Positions 22,658 to 34,064 are shown, counted from the first letter of the stretch. The stretch: DNA of 64,000 bases from Branchiostoma floridae (GCF_000003815.2 NC_049985.1:3864157-3928156), one strand, 5' to 3'. A program made the numbers and translations. The notes: a model not told the origin generated them from the sequence alone.

Positions 22658-23815
22658 CCTACATTTGACAGCGTTTTTCACTGTTACTATTGGCACCTCG
22701 AACATACGAACATGTCCTTTCTACAGGCCAGGATGAACTGTGCCTCTTATGACGCTCCGTTTAGCACTAGTGGTAATAGGTGGCTTGGGAACTTTTTTGG
22801 GGCCATGGGGGTCTTTATGATCTTAGCCAATGTTTTGGTTCTGTTTAGCATCATCAGAACCCGGAAGCTCCACAAGGCCTTGTATCTGTACATAGCCAAC
22901 CTCGCTATGGCTGATCTACTACCAGGGGTACTACTGATTTGCTTGGCTTTTGGTCAGTTGGAACAGTACGGAGTGATTACTTCGTTACACATTTATGCCT
23001 GTATGTTGTTTACCCAGATGATATCGGCATCAGCTCTATCCTTGCTATCAATAGATTGTTACGTAGCTGTGAGACACCCTATTTTGTTCCACAACAACGT
23101 TTTCAGAGCCAAGCGTAATGCAAGTGTAGCAATTGTGTGTTCATGGGTCACATTGTCGCTGTGCGTCTTTTCATCTTCTATGGGTTGGAATTGTTTGTAT
23201 AATCGCTCTTTCTCCACAGTAGACTGCTTTATGGTCCCCTTGGGGTATGTCATTTTTATCCTTTCTATAATGCTGTCCCTAAATGTCGTCCTAATGTACA
23301 CGAACATCAGTGTTTTTGTAAGCATCAAACGGCGTCAAAAGAAAAGACTTCGACAGTTCCGAGGAGGTGGGGCCCGATGGGCCGAAGCTAGAGAGGACCC
23401 TGGGACGACTGGAGGAAGGGAAGACCGCGATGCACAAGCACAAGACGAAACCCAAAGAAAATTCGACTCCAGCGCAAGGAAGGCAAGAACGGTGATGATC
23501 CTTGTGGCGCTGGCGTTCGTTTTCTGGCTACTGGGTTGTTCGGCTGTTTTGGTTGTTCGACATTGCTTCAAGAACAGAGATGTATGCTCCATTTCAATGT
23601 CGACTTTTGCGAGCTGGTTGCCTTTCCTGGTGACGTTGAACTCCGCGCTCAACCCTTTGGCAAACATTATCCGCATGGCTGACCTACGAAGTGCAGTCTG
23701 GCAGCAACTCACTGGTCCTTACCGTGGATGTTTCAACTGTTTGGCAAAATTTGGGAGGGAACAACAAGGCCAAATACAGCCTCCTCCCGGAGGCGGTTTA
23801 AACACAATAAGCTGA
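22262..23815 (+). CDS. class A GPCR copy B; 5' repeat block broken by a stop (517 aa from downstream ATG)
   Basis: The copy matching the start of A begins with ATG at 22106, but in the third repeat TCG has become TAG (22199-22201), ending that frame after 31 codons. The frame reopens with an in-frame ATG at 22262 that begins the fifth repeat, giving 10 repeats and an intact 7TM domain. The receptor core differs from copy A by one seen residue (His for Asn after HCYYW). DCY, FWLL and NPLAN are the same as in A. Translation might restart at 22262 by reinitiation or leaky scanning, or the copy may be a young pseudogene; the sequence cannot decide. The near-identity to A points to a recent duplication or gene conversion. 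Confidence 0.75.
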   Translation: MFRNSSDPLQFPDAFNSSSDPLQFPDMFRNSSDPLQFPDAFNRSSDPLQFPDMFRNSSDPLQFPDAFNRSSDPLQFPDMFNNTSSDSLQFPDIFNSSSDPLQFPDVFNSSSDPLQFPDMFKNSSDPVQFPEAPTFDSVFHCYYWHLEHTNMSFLQARMNCASYDAPFSTSGNRWLGNFFGAMGVFMILANVLVLFSIIRTRKLHKALYLYIANLAMADLLPGVLLICLAFGQLEQYGVITSLHIYACMLFTQMISASALSLLSIDCYVAVRHPILFHNNVFRAKRNASVAIVCSWVTLSLCVFSSSMGWNCLYNRSFSTVDCFMVPLGYVIFILSIMLSLNVVLMYTNISVFVSIKRRQKKRLRQFRGGGARWAEAREDPGTTGGREDRDAQAQDETQRKFDSSARKARTVMILVALAFVFWLLGCSAVLVVRHCFKNRDVCSISMSTFASWLPFLVTLNSALNPLANIIRMADLRSAVWQQLTGPYRGCFNCLAKFGREQQGQIQPPPGGGLNTIS

Positions 23816-24377
23816 GGGACTAAACATGACTAGATAATTTATGCGTAAGGGAATTGAATGTATACGTGTACGTTACGTCGCAGACACACGTGCACGTGTA
23901 AGATCAAGAGCTCGAGACTAGATATTTGTCAGCAACCACTGTGGAAAGGAAATAAGTTTTGCAGACATGGACAAGCGCAACTGTGCAAGTAAGAAATGTG
24001 TCCTTTACGCACTTCATTGATTACTTTATACTACTACTCAAAGTGTTTTAATAATGTATTAATGTATGTTTTGAGGTAATGAAACCAGCTATGTGTGTGC
24101 CGTTTCAACACATTTGAGAATCCTACTTCATGTACAATTTTTGGCCATTTATTCCTGTCGTATCACCGCTCTGTGAAAGTGTCTAAATCAGTACATTTTA
24201 AGAAAACGTATTCCTCTGGTCAGCGTAAAGTGAATACAACGAATTGTCGTGAATGCGTACGTAAGGGAAGCCTAACAATTGTTGAATGAACACTCATTGA
24301 ATCTATTTCTGACGTTGGGCCCCACTGCAGACAGTGACACTGTCGCACCTGCGCCGAAAAATGGCTGAAAATGAATG
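23816..24377. other. 3' flank of GPCR copy B
   Basis: No gene; nearly identical to 17533-18094. Confidence 0.6.
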
Positions 24378-24985
24378 TAATGATTTTCGCCAAATGTGAC
24401 AGGGGTATAACATAGGTCGTGCGATCGTGGTACGATTTTGATCCCATACGATTTTTAAGCAGACCGTGACAGAACGAACCACCGATAGGGATCCAAAACA
24501 GCATTTTGTGTACTAATACAGTTGAACTTTGCAGAAGACGTTCGTTTTTGTCCTCCAAATTGCCCGACATTAGCCATCGTACGACGATCGCACGACCTAT
24601 GTGACCGCGTCCTACCGTGGTTAGATTCATTCTGCCACAATGAAATTAAAGATGAGCATCACTTTATTATGAATTGTTCACGATATGCAGACAAACGCTC
24701 AAAGCTTTTCACATGTCTTTCCGTCTGCTCGAAAGAATTTGATATGTTCGCTAGATAAATACAATTATATCCTAGGAGGTGATAACACATACAGTGTTCA
24801 AATAGATAAATGTATTAAAGAATGTTTAGACCTTGGAACCAATGGTATAAATGATACTCTAGACTCAACATGTTGATATATGGATACTTATTCATAGACA
24901 CTCATTGTATACACTTGTTCGTTTACATAATATATAGTTGTAGCAGACCTCCTGAAAGTTGCTGTACTTTTGTTGTGTCAATAAA
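24378..24985 (+). mobile_element. LINE 3' fragment, spacer 2 copy, split by a MITE
   Basis: Complete counterpart of 18095-18770 without the gap. After the MITE it decodes to NEIKDEHHFIMNCSRYADKR, then KYNYILGGDNTYSVQIDKC, with LDSTC and a stop near 24870. It ends at GTCAATAAAGATCTTGTAAC. Confidence 0.65.
24410..24613. mobile_element. MITE with ACATAGGTCGTGCGA inverted ends, spacer 2 copy
   Basis: Same insertion as 18127-18330, at the identical position in the LINE fragment, with a couple of base changes (for example GCGATCG for GCGACCG). Confidence 0.7.
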
Positions 24986-25295
24986 GATCTTGTAACGTCC
25001 AATTTGGGTCAGCTACATTTAAAAGATATTAGATATCGTGCGAGCTTGAATTACAAAAAAAACTGATGAAATACGTGGTGTCGAATTACATATCAAATAC
25101 GTCATGTGTGACGCCTGCAGGTAACTTGTTACAGCTTCAGGAGCTCATTCTGATGTGTCGCTGGATGGACACATGGTACCTACACCTGAATGGTTTAGCT
25201 AAGTTACCCGTGATCTTACTTGATGACAGTAGCACGAAGAAACAATAAACAATATTTTATACAGACAGAAAACCCATTATGCTCTAGAAGAGTAA

Positions 25296-26237
25296 AGGTC
25301 CACTCTCACTAAACTCGCGTCACGCTTGCGTCGCTTCGGGGTTCGACAACGCAGACGTGACCCCGCGGCACTTAGAGGTGACGCGAGCGAACCTAGAGGT
25401 GACACAAGCGAACCTAGAGGTGACACAAGCAAGCGCGACGTTTTTTTGGAAGTTAAAAAATAACGCAAGTGGCAAGATGCCCCAACAGTGACCCAAGAGT
25501 GACACAACAGTGACCCAAGAGTAACACAACAGTGACACAATAGTGACGCCAACATGCCTTCAACAGTATCAAGGTTATATTTTGTTTCTTTGGCACCAAG
25601 TATCAAAAGTAAACATCCTTTTATTATTGAAAGCTATTTTGGATACATTTTAGATATCATTTTACAGCGGTTTTTGATTCAGTTATAACAGTGACCCAAG
25701 AGTAACACAACAGTGACACAACAGTGACGCCAACATGCCTTCAACATTAACAGTGTCAAGGTTATATTTTGTCTATTTCCTATTAAAACGTAGGAAATAT
25801 CAAGATTTTTTATTTGTGAAATTTGAAAATTGTTCAATAAACCTATAAACACACACCATTACACATACTTGTTGCAAAACACATAAGCGATGGACTCAAA
25901 TCTGGTATATGGTTCGTGTCCATTCATTTGGGTCACTTCTTTTACTATAAACGTCTTTCAAGGTTATCATATAACATAAGTAACATATTATGCATCATCA
26001 CAAGGGAAATTATTTCGTTATAAATCTCATTTTGAGGCATTTTCATCATTTTACAGTGATTTTCATACATTGACAACGCTGCGACTTCCGATAACCTCTT
26101 CATTTAGTCTAGAAACGCAACAGTGACGCAAGTAAGTGTGAGCGCAACAGAAAATCGGCGAAAATAACACAACAGTGACACAGTGAATGAACCCCGCAGC
26201 GACGCAAGCGTGACTCGAGTGTAGTGAGAGGGGGCCT
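25296..26237. mobile_element. Harbinger-like TIR element, TSD TAA, spacer 2 copy
   Basis: Same element as 19074-20009, flanked by TAA, with a six-base insertion (CATTAA context near 25745) and a few substitutions. Confidence 0.85.
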
Positions 26238-26240
26238 TAA

Positions 26241-28053
26241 AGGACCTCACATTAAAGATGTGCCATGTTCTCATCCCTTTCCCGTGCAAATTTTTGTATG
26301 TACGTCTATCCAGGTACAGTACCGGCACATACTTTCAAATGTTTCTGACCGGTATCTTTATGATTTTTGCGGTACTGTACGTACCAGTATTGGGTACACA
26401 TTACACACCCGTAGTTTCAGCTAATCTCCGAGCAGATGTTGGGATATGGACGGCTCTCAAAGACGGTATAGTGAGCGGGAAGGGGGTATGACTATCTTGC
26501 TTGGACGTCGCTTGGTAACAAAGGCCTGATTTTTTGTTCCCTTTATTTCATGATCGTTTATAAGAAAACGCGTAAGAAGTCAATATGGTAAAGACCACTG
26601 TTGAAATGTGGCAACGTCTACGAACACATTCAAACACATTCATACAAGTGAAAGCGGAACAAAACGCACACACAGGTACTACAAGAATAGTAACACTGAA
26701 AGACTGCCTGTATATGGCTTTGCGCTGTACAGTATGTACGGTGCGCCGCCTATCCCTAGACTGCTGAAGAACACACTATATCTATGACTTCACCTCGCTG
26801 TATTATGACAGCCGTATCTATTCATATGACATATTCAATTCTCGACCATTTTGGGTAATAGATACAAGTGTACCCTCCGCCTCTGAGTAAGTCCACTTAT
26901 GATCCCTTCAAGCTCAAGCATGTGAGCTCGAAGTACTTACGTAAACGCCATCTTGTATTAACCATTGCGAAGCAATACCACCTGTATGTTTGATAGAGTT
27001 TATGGTAGGCAAACGTTATCTTTCAACTAGATTTTCTTTTCATAATTAATGGATCACAGAAATTTGGACTTGCCTCGGAATAGTCTTGTTTTACCAAAAA
27101 TCCGCTCTGAAAATTGCCTCCTTTAAGTTAGTGAAGTGCATCAAAAGTGACCATTGGCATTGACCAACTACTCTTCCGTGTGCAGCCCTGCGTCATCTCA
27201 ACACCATGACTGATGCATTGCTTGTTAACACCGCTACACTTTGCAACATTTTAGATGCTTCCGAAACACGTAGAAGATTTCCTCTTTAAAGAGTATCGCA
27301 CGTACAATGTCGCAATTCCAACCTGACATTATCCGATTAAACTAGGAAATGGGAAGATTCTGACATAAATGTCACGACAGCCAGATATTACTTGTGAGTG
27401 TATTGTAGATTATCACTAATCCGACTTGCCAGCTGCCATGGCCTGTTTAATCTACTCATAGAGAGCAGACGTCATGGTTTCGTAGTGTACGCCCTCATCT
27501 TTCTTCTGGGTTACATTGGACAAATTGGAGACATTGTTGTGTTACAAGGAACATGTGGGATCCAAGCTTTCCTAGTTTAGATGAAAATATGTTCAGTTCA
27601 CCAGTTTTGTGGCGTAAGGACATGGACAGATCCGAATTAGAGTAGTACTTTCGTGATCCTTAAGCCTTGTTTTAACACTGCCCTGTGTCCATCGAAAGCT
27701 ATGATTTCAGCACAGGACGTGAGGAAGGAAGAGATTATATAGACAGCTCAGTTCAGCTTTGGTAACGTTACCAACGATTTTGTATTCAAAATGTACTGGA
27801 TTCCTGTTTTGTAGGAATTCTGAAGCAATGTCGGCTTTCAGACTTGTCACCTGTCGGAATTAGCATTAAAACTATTAAAACTAATGGAAGTGTGGAAGAC
27901 TTGAGTGTTAAAGCAGTAAGTGGTTCAAACACAGCTGTAGATTAGTTATGATTATCTACTTTGAAGGACATTGGATCGCTCTTTTTGAGTGAGTTCAAAC
28001 TAAGACCAGTGTGACTTGCCTCCTGCTATTGTATGCTTAGCACGACGAATCCA
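26241..28053. other. spacer 2 upstream of GPCR copy C
   Basis: No gene; homologous to spacers 0 and 1. The last few hundred bases (from about 27830) resemble spacer 0 more than spacer 1, for example CCATATAAACCAGC. Confidence 0.6.
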
Positions 28054-28059
28054 TATAAA
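28054..28059 (+). promoter_or_regulatory. TATA box of GPCR copy C
   Basis: TATAAA in CCATATAAACCAGC, the same as copy A, 271 bp before the ATG. Confidence 0.5.
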
Positions 28060-28324
28060 CCAGCAAGATTATGATATCGTGACGATTGCGGAGACAGTTG
28101 CAGTTCGTTTAACATTATTGGCTTAATCCGAATCGTTGACAATAGGTGAGGTATCAACGTAGCCAAAGCACAGATTTCAAAGACAGGTGCACATCCATTG
28201 ACTGTCCCTTTAAATCAGACAGCCTTTCTCAACAGAGCTCTGTTCAACCGGGAGCCTCAGACGGATAGAGTCCATCAGCACAGACCTCCAACGACTGTCA
28301 GTACTAAAGTTGATCACCAAGTCC

Positions 28325-29074
28325 ATGTTCAACAGCAGCTCGGACCCTCTACAGTTTCCCGGTGTGTTCAACAACAGCTCGGACCCTCTACAGTTTCCCG
28401 ACATGTTCAGGAACAGCTCGGACCCTCTACAGTTTCCTGACGCGTTCAACAGCAGCTCGGACCCTCTACAGTTTCCCGACATGTTCAGGAACAGCTCGGA
28501 TCCTCTACAGTTTCCTGACGCGTTCAACAGAAGCTCGGACCCTCTACAGTTTCCCGACATGTTCAACAACAGCTCGGACCCTCTACAGTTTCCCGATGTG
28601 TTCAACAGCAGCTCGGATCCTCTACAGTTTCCTGACGCGTTCAACAGAAGCTCGGACCCTCTACAGTTTCCCGATATGTTCAACAACACCGGCTCGGACT
28701 CTCTACAGTTTCCCGATATGTTCAACAGAAGCTCGGACTCTCTACAGTTTGCCGATATATTCAACAGCAGCTCGGACCATATACAGTTTCCCGATGTGTT
28801 CAACAGCAGCTCGGACTCTCTACAGTTTCCCGATATGTTCAACAGCACCGGCTCGGACTCTCTACAGTTTCCCGATATGTTCAACAGCAGCTCGGACCCT
28901 CTACAGTTTCCCGATGTGTTCAACAGCAGCTCGGACCCTCTACAGTTTCCCGATATGTTCAACAGCAGCTCGGACCCTCTACAGTTTCCCGATGTGTTCA
29001 ACAGTAGCTCGGACCCTCTACAGTTTCCCGATATGTTCAAGAACAGCTCGGACCCTGTGCAATTTCCTGAAGCA
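28325..29074 (+). repeat. 39-bp coding minisatellite, 19 units (copy C)
   Basis: Seventeen 13-residue and two 14-residue units (FNNTGSDSLQFPDM, FNSTGSDSLQFPDM), followed by the shared final unit FKNSSDPVQFPEA. Confidence 0.95.
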
Positions 29075-30232
29075 CCTACATTTGACAGCGTTTTTCACTG
29101 TTACTATTGGAACCTCGAACATACGAACATGTCCTTTCTACAGGCCAGGATGAACTGTGCCTCTTATGACGCTCCGTTTAGCACTAGTGGTAATAGGTGG
29201 CTTGGGAACTTTTTTGGGGCCATGGGGGTCTTTATGATCTTAGCCAATGTTTTGGTTCTGTTTAGCATCATCAGAACCCGGAAGCTCCACAAGGCCTTGT
29301 ATCTGTACATAGCCAACCTCGCTATGGCTGATCTACTACCAGGGGTACTACTGATTTGCTTGGCTTTTGGTCAGTTGGACCAGTACGGAGTGATTACTTC
29401 GTTACACATTTATGCCTGTATGTTGTTTACCCAGATGATATCGGCATCAGCTCTATCCTTGCTATCAATAGATTGTTACATAGCTGTGAGACACCCTATT
29501 TTGTTCCACAACAACGTTTTCAGAGCCAAGCGTAATGCAAGTGTAGCAATTGTGTGTTCATGGGTCACATTGTCGCTGTGCGTCTTTTCATCTTCTATGG
29601 GTTGGAATTGTTTGTATAATCGCTCTTTCTCCACAGTAGACTGCTTTATGGTCCCCTTGGGCTATGTCACTTTTATCCTTTCTATAATGCTGTCCCTAAA
29701 TGTCGTCCTAATGTATACGAACATCAGTGTTTTTGTAAGCATCAAACGGCGTCAAAAGAAAAGACTTCGACAGTTCCGAGGAGGTGGGGCCCGATGGGCC
29801 GAAGCTAGAGAGGACCCTGGGACGACTGGAAGAAGGGAAGACCGCGATGCACAAGCACAAGACGAAACCCAAAGAAAATTCGACTCCAGCGCAAGGAAGG
29901 CAACAACGGTGATGATCCTTGTGGCGCTGGCGTTCGTTTTCTGGCTACTGGGTTGTGCGGCTGTTTTGGTTGTTCGACATTGCTTCAAGAACAGAGATGT
30001 ATGTTCCATTTCAATGTCGACTTTTGCGAGCTGGTTGCCTTTCCTGGTGACGTTGAACTCCGCGCTCAACCATTTGGCAAACATTATCCGCATGGCTGAC
30101 CTACGAAGTGCAGTCTGGCAGCAACTCACTGGTCCTTACCGTGGATGTTTCAACTGTTTGGCAAAATTTGGGAGGGAACAACAAGGCCAAATACAGCCTC
30201 CTCCCGGAGGCGGTTTAAACACAATAAGCTGA
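28325..30232 (+). CDS. class A GPCR, lysophospholipid/cannabinoid-like, copy C (635 aa)
   Basis: Intact intronless paralogue with the longest ectodomain: 19 repeats (residues 2-250), including variants SDHIQFPDV and SDSLQFADI not seen in A or B. The 7TM core is close to A but differs at several sites: LDQYG for LEQYG, DCYIAV for DCYVAV, YVTFI for YVIFI, KATTVM for KARTVM, GCAAVL for GCSAVL, and NHLANI for NPLANI. So TM7 has lost even the conserved proline. The MGWNC loop, sequon at HTNMS and C-terminal tail are unchanged. It is the most diverged of the three and lies at the end of the array. Ligand and coupling are unknown. Confidence 0.85.
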   Translation: MFNSSSDPLQFPGVFNNSSDPLQFPDMFRNSSDPLQFPDAFNSSSDPLQFPDMFRNSSDPLQFPDAFNRSSDPLQFPDMFNNSSDPLQFPDVFNSSSDPLQFPDAFNRSSDPLQFPDMFNNTGSDSLQFPDMFNRSSDSLQFADIFNSSSDHIQFPDVFNSSSDSLQFPDMFNSTGSDSLQFPDMFNSSSDPLQFPDVFNSSSDPLQFPDMFNSSSDPLQFPDVFNSSSDPLQFPDMFKNSSDPVQFPEAPTFDSVFHCYYWNLEHTNMSFLQARMNCASYDAPFSTSGNRWLGNFFGAMGVFMILANVLVLFSIIRTRKLHKALYLYIANLAMADLLPGVLLICLAFGQLDQYGVITSLHIYACMLFTQMISASALSLLSIDCYIAVRHPILFHNNVFRAKRNASVAIVCSWVTLSLCVFSSSMGWNCLYNRSFSTVDCFMVPLGYVTFILSIMLSLNVVLMYTNISVFVSIKRRQKKRLRQFRGGGARWAEAREDPGTTGRREDRDAQAQDETQRKFDSSARKATTVMILVALAFVFWLLGCAAVLVVRHCFKNRDVCSISMSTFASWLPFLVTLNSALNHLANIIRMADLRSAVWQQLTGPYRGCFNCLAKFGREQQGQIQPPPGGGLNTIS

Positions 30233-31886
30233 GGGACTAAACATGACTAGATAATTTATGCGTAAGGGAATTGAATGTATACGTGTACGTTACGTCGCAG
30301 ACACACGTGCACGTGTAAGATCAAGAGCTCGAGACTAGATATTTGTCAGCAACCATTGTGGAAAGGAAATAAGTTTTGCAGACATGGACAAGCGCAACTG
30401 TTCAAGTAAGAAATGTGTCCTTTACGCACTTCATTGATTACTTTATACTACTGCTCAAAGTGTTTTAATAATGTATTAATGTATGTTTTGAGGTAATGAA
30501 ACCAGCTATGTGTGTGCCGTTTCAACACATTTGAGAATCCTACTGCATGTACAATTTTTGGCCATTTATTCCTGTCGTATCACCGCTCTGTGAAAGTGTC
30601 TAAATCAGTACATTTTTAAGAAAACGTATTCCCCTGGTCAGCGTAAAGTGAACGAATTGTCGTGAATGCGTACGTAAGGGAAGCCTAACAATTGTTGAAT
30701 GAACACTCATTGAATCTATTTCTGACGTTGGGCCCCACTGCAGACAGTGACACTGAGCTGAGCACCTGCGCCGAAAAATGGCTGAAAATGAATATAATAA
30801 AATGTGAATTTGAGATTGATTGTTGATTTGTGTTAGCTTCTACTCTACAATATTTAGATGCTTTATACCTTTGTGACCCGAATACTTTGAGTCTGAGGCT
30901 AACCTTCTTACTATGGTATCTTTGTTGAATCAGTCTCTCATCACTGGGATTGAACACACATATACATGAAGAATTTGAAGAAACTAATGTAATTTAATCT
31001 TTTGTTGGACCTCTACTGAATACCTATGGTATCTCAAAAGTCAAGGTGGTAGAAAGTTAATTCCTATATCTGAAATGGTGGACGTTTTCAGCCAACATTT
31101 AAAATGTCGTTAGATACTGACGTTAGCCCATTAGAACCGGGGCTCAATCCACAAAGTTCTCGCGCCCACTGCACGAAATCCAATCTTTAGGCAAGCATAA
31201 TGGTGCCTCCTTTTTCGTGAAAATATTCCTTATACCACTGACTGTAGTATCATCGGAGGCTAGATATTTGTAATTCTGCATCCTTGATAAAACTAACCTA
31301 ACGTTGGAACCGAACTAACTTCAGTCGTTATCTAAACTTACCTAATGTTATACAGAACGTATCAAACCGTCCCAAGTACGCAATACAAAAAAAAAACAAA
31401 GAAAGAAAGAAAGAATCATGACTGCTGCATGACGTGTTAGTTAACATTGCTGCAGTTCATGCAACATTACATTTTTTCTACTTTCGAATTCGAAACAAAT
31501 GAAATTGCCTCTTTCAAGAATATTGCGCACTGGTGCTAATCCAACCTACTAAAACTCACAGGAAACAGGAAGGCTATTGAACAGTAATGACATGATTAAT
31601 GGACAGGTGCATTTCAGAATCCATGATACAATAGGATTACATATTTAAAATAAGTGTATTGTACACCATCACTAATCCAGCTTGCCAGCGGCCATTGTTT
31701 GTTTGATCTACTCATAAAGTCCAGGAAGATCAGCTACCTACAAAATAATGTATGATAGCTATTGACAACCCTCCGTCTTCATGTCTACCAAAAAGTTCAT
31801 ATGAGCACCTCGTTACATGTTTGTGCTACAAATGAAAGAATGATTGCTCTAAAATAAAAATACGCGAGAAACACAAATAAACTGAC
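30233..31886. other. 3' flank of copy C, then unique intergenic sequence
   Basis: Homology to the other 3' flanks stops near 30795 (GCTGAAAATGAATATAATAA). Beyond it no gene is supported; a short A-run followed by GAAA repeats lies near 31388-31415. Confidence 0.6.
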
Positions 31887-31910
31887 CTTCTCAGCTGCAG
31901 ACAACGCCAT
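31887..31910 (-). CDS. possible first coding exon, divergent from MRPL30 (MALSAAEK)
   Basis: On the minus strand TTCAAGATGGCGTTG starts an 8-codon open segment MALSAAEK followed directly by a donor GTCAGT. The ATG lies 104 bp from the MRPL30 ATG on the other strand, and the context resembles a TISU start element. In mammals MRPL30 and MITD1 are divergent neighbours, so this could be a MITD1-type first exon. I found no following exon in the 1.6 kb to the left, and beyond that lies the GPCR array. Weak evidence. Confidence 0.25.
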
Positions 31911-32010
31911 CTTGAATTGAATTTCCCGCCTGAATGACGTCATCTGTGTCAGCAGAGGTTGACGGATGTGATCTGGGAACGAGAAGGATGAACAAACCTG
32001 GGAACAAGTC

Positions 32011-32022
32011 CAAGATGGCGGC
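32011..32022 (+). promoter_or_regulatory. TISU translation-initiator/YY1-type element of MRPL30
   Basis: CAAGATGGCGGC is a perfect match to the SAASATGGCGGC TISU consensus, which is common on genes for mitochondrial function with very short 5' UTRs. It includes the MRPL30 start codon at 32015. Confidence 0.7.
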
Positions 32023-34064
32023 GCTCACGAAGGTATTTTTTCGTATTTTGCCCTTCAAATTTTACTAATACTTCATCCATTAGTTGATGTACATGAGAAT
32101 TTCTTAAGTATGCTTGCCAATCAACACTTCAAGGCTCTTATAAAGCTATGTTAGGCTTTGAGAATGCCTTAGTATGTGAATATCTTGCGAAAAACTTTGC
32201 AAGCATGCTCTAAAGAGTCTAAACTCTAAAAGATGGTGCATCGTCATGGTGTGGTGGTGAAGCGACTCTTCTTCTTAGTGTTTAGATGGCCACCATCATC
32301 TTGCTGATGTTTCTGCCACACTTAACAGAGGTGCTGGTACAGAAGGTTGTCTGTTGTAGCTTGATGTAATGGTCTGTCTTGGAGGTCTACTCTTGATGTT
32401 TTATGACAGCAGTCGATTATGGCACACTTAACCCCATTGCCCATACTGCTTTGCAGTGTCACCTTTCGTGTCCAGTCTTCTAAAAAAATAATAGCAGCAT
32501 AAGGATGTATGTATGCAAACCCGAGCATTATATCGTCCAGCAGGCCGAGTGTTTGGCCAAGATGTAGTGCCCTTGGTAAAGACATTTTACATGGATTTTC
32601 TCACTCCACTCTTTTAGAATCGTATTAAACCTAGCTTCGGTTAGGGACTTCCCATGGCTAGGATATTATTAGTAAATGGAAGTCCCGTGTTTGAGGAGAT
32701 TCATATGTGGTATGTTAACAAACCCACCACAAACACTTATCGATAGGAGAATTAGGGGTGACCGTCCCCATGTGAAAAAATGCATCAAACCTCCCAGTCT
32801 GGTGTAGGTGTATACAGCTATACCTTGATACCGGATACAGGAGAGAAGGCATCCGCCTGTTGTATCCTGGTCTTCACTCTTCATGTGACGTATTTGTGAC
32901 TGTTCTAGTACCTATCTAGCCTAGACTTGAACCGATAGTAAAAACATCGCAAAATCTAATGGATCAATCTAATGGGGCCCAGCACATTGTAACAAGAAGA
33001 ATGAAAGTTGTTCCAGCTGTTAACAAACACTATTTACTCTATCCCAGGGTTCCCTACTGAGGAACGTCACCCAGGTCCTGCAAACGTCGGTGCGGACGAA
33101 GCTCTACAAGAACGAGACGCCGCCGCCACCGCACCAGGTCTGGCCGGAGTTCCCCAAGTCCCCGGACCAGATGGCGGAACGCGCCCCGCCACTTCACGCC
33201 GTCTGGAGGGTCAAATCCACCATCCGTCAGCCGTATTGGATAAAAGATCTCGTCAAGGAGATGAAACTTGACCAGGTGGGAAAATTAATACATAACCTGT
33301 TCCCTCACTTTTGTAGGCAGTAACATACATTCATTTCTGTTTCATAATTTAGCTATAGATTACAAACAAGTAATTTCTGTTTCATAATTTAGCCATAGAT
33401 TACAAACAAGTAGAATGTCAGCAAAACGCTGTTTTAAGCGTTGCAACGAACCTACATTCTATGGCTGAGTAATACAACGCAGGTGTTAACTATTTTTTTG
33501 TACTCTTGGATGTGCAAAGAATGCTTTAGATGTATAATATATAATGCTTTGATATTAATTTACATATCTAATATGATTATAATTTACATATATAATCCTT
33601 TACAAATATCTTGGTCTACAATATTGGGTGCAGAAAAGAGCAAAACCAATGCAACATTGCATATTTTGAACCCTGCTGACCATTCTTCCATTCCTTCCCT
33701 CCCCCAGATGAGGAAGATGTACGTGTTTAGGAACACACCGAGCGTCAACAACAAGCTGTGGCAGATCAAGCACCTCATACGCATCGTTCCCGTCAACCTG
33801 AAAAACGGTGTGCCCCGACCGGAGGAATATGACGGCTGCTACCTCAAGTCCAACGGCGAGCTGGTCATCAGAAAGAGGCTGGAGCCGCTGGTCGAGCTCC
33901 CACAGCTCTCGGAGGGAGAGACGGAAGAAATTCACCAGACGAAGCCAATGATTGGCAGGCCCCGAGATGGCCATGGACACACGTATGAAGTCAAACTCGG
34001 GGACTACAGTACATTAGCAGAGGAGAGAAGAAGTGATGAGGGGGAGATCTTCAAAATGTCATAG
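32015..34064 (+). CDS. MRPL30: mitochondrial ribosomal protein uL30m (200 aa, three exons)
   Basis: Component of the large subunit of the mitochondrial ribosome. Exons: 32015-32032 (MAALTK), 33048-33275 and 33708-34064, all joined in phase 0 with GT-AG junctions. The N-terminus is Arg/Lys-rich and fits a mitochondrial targeting segment. The uL30 core reads WRVKSTIRQPYWIKDLVKEM, then MRKMYVFRNTPSVNNKLWQI and KHLIRIVPVNL, closely following vertebrate MRPL30 (LHIVTRIKST..., VKHLIRIKPL). The C-terminal part (YLKSNGELVIRKRLEP) is also family-typical. The length is somewhat longer than the 161-residue human protein, with the extra residues at both ends. The start is set by the TISU element. Intron 1 (about 1 kb) has no recognised gene. 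Confidence 0.9.

Larger units (their letters stand above)
12030..30795. repeat. tandem segmental duplication with three GPCR genes
   Basis: Order: spacer 0 (12030-15780), gene A, spacer 1 (17533-22105), gene B, spacer 2 (23816-28324), gene C, and a partial 3' flank to about 30795. The unit length is about 6.28 kb (A to B) and 6.42 kb (B to C). Spacers 1 and 2 are almost identical and share two transposon insertions that spacer 0 lacks. So an older array was followed by a recent duplication covering those two spacers. The homology ends abruptly near 30795. Confidence 0.9.

Noticed and set aside
32322-32585. 87-residue minus-strand frame in MRPL30 intron 1
   Set aside because: No recognisable domain or splice context; more likely decayed repeat.
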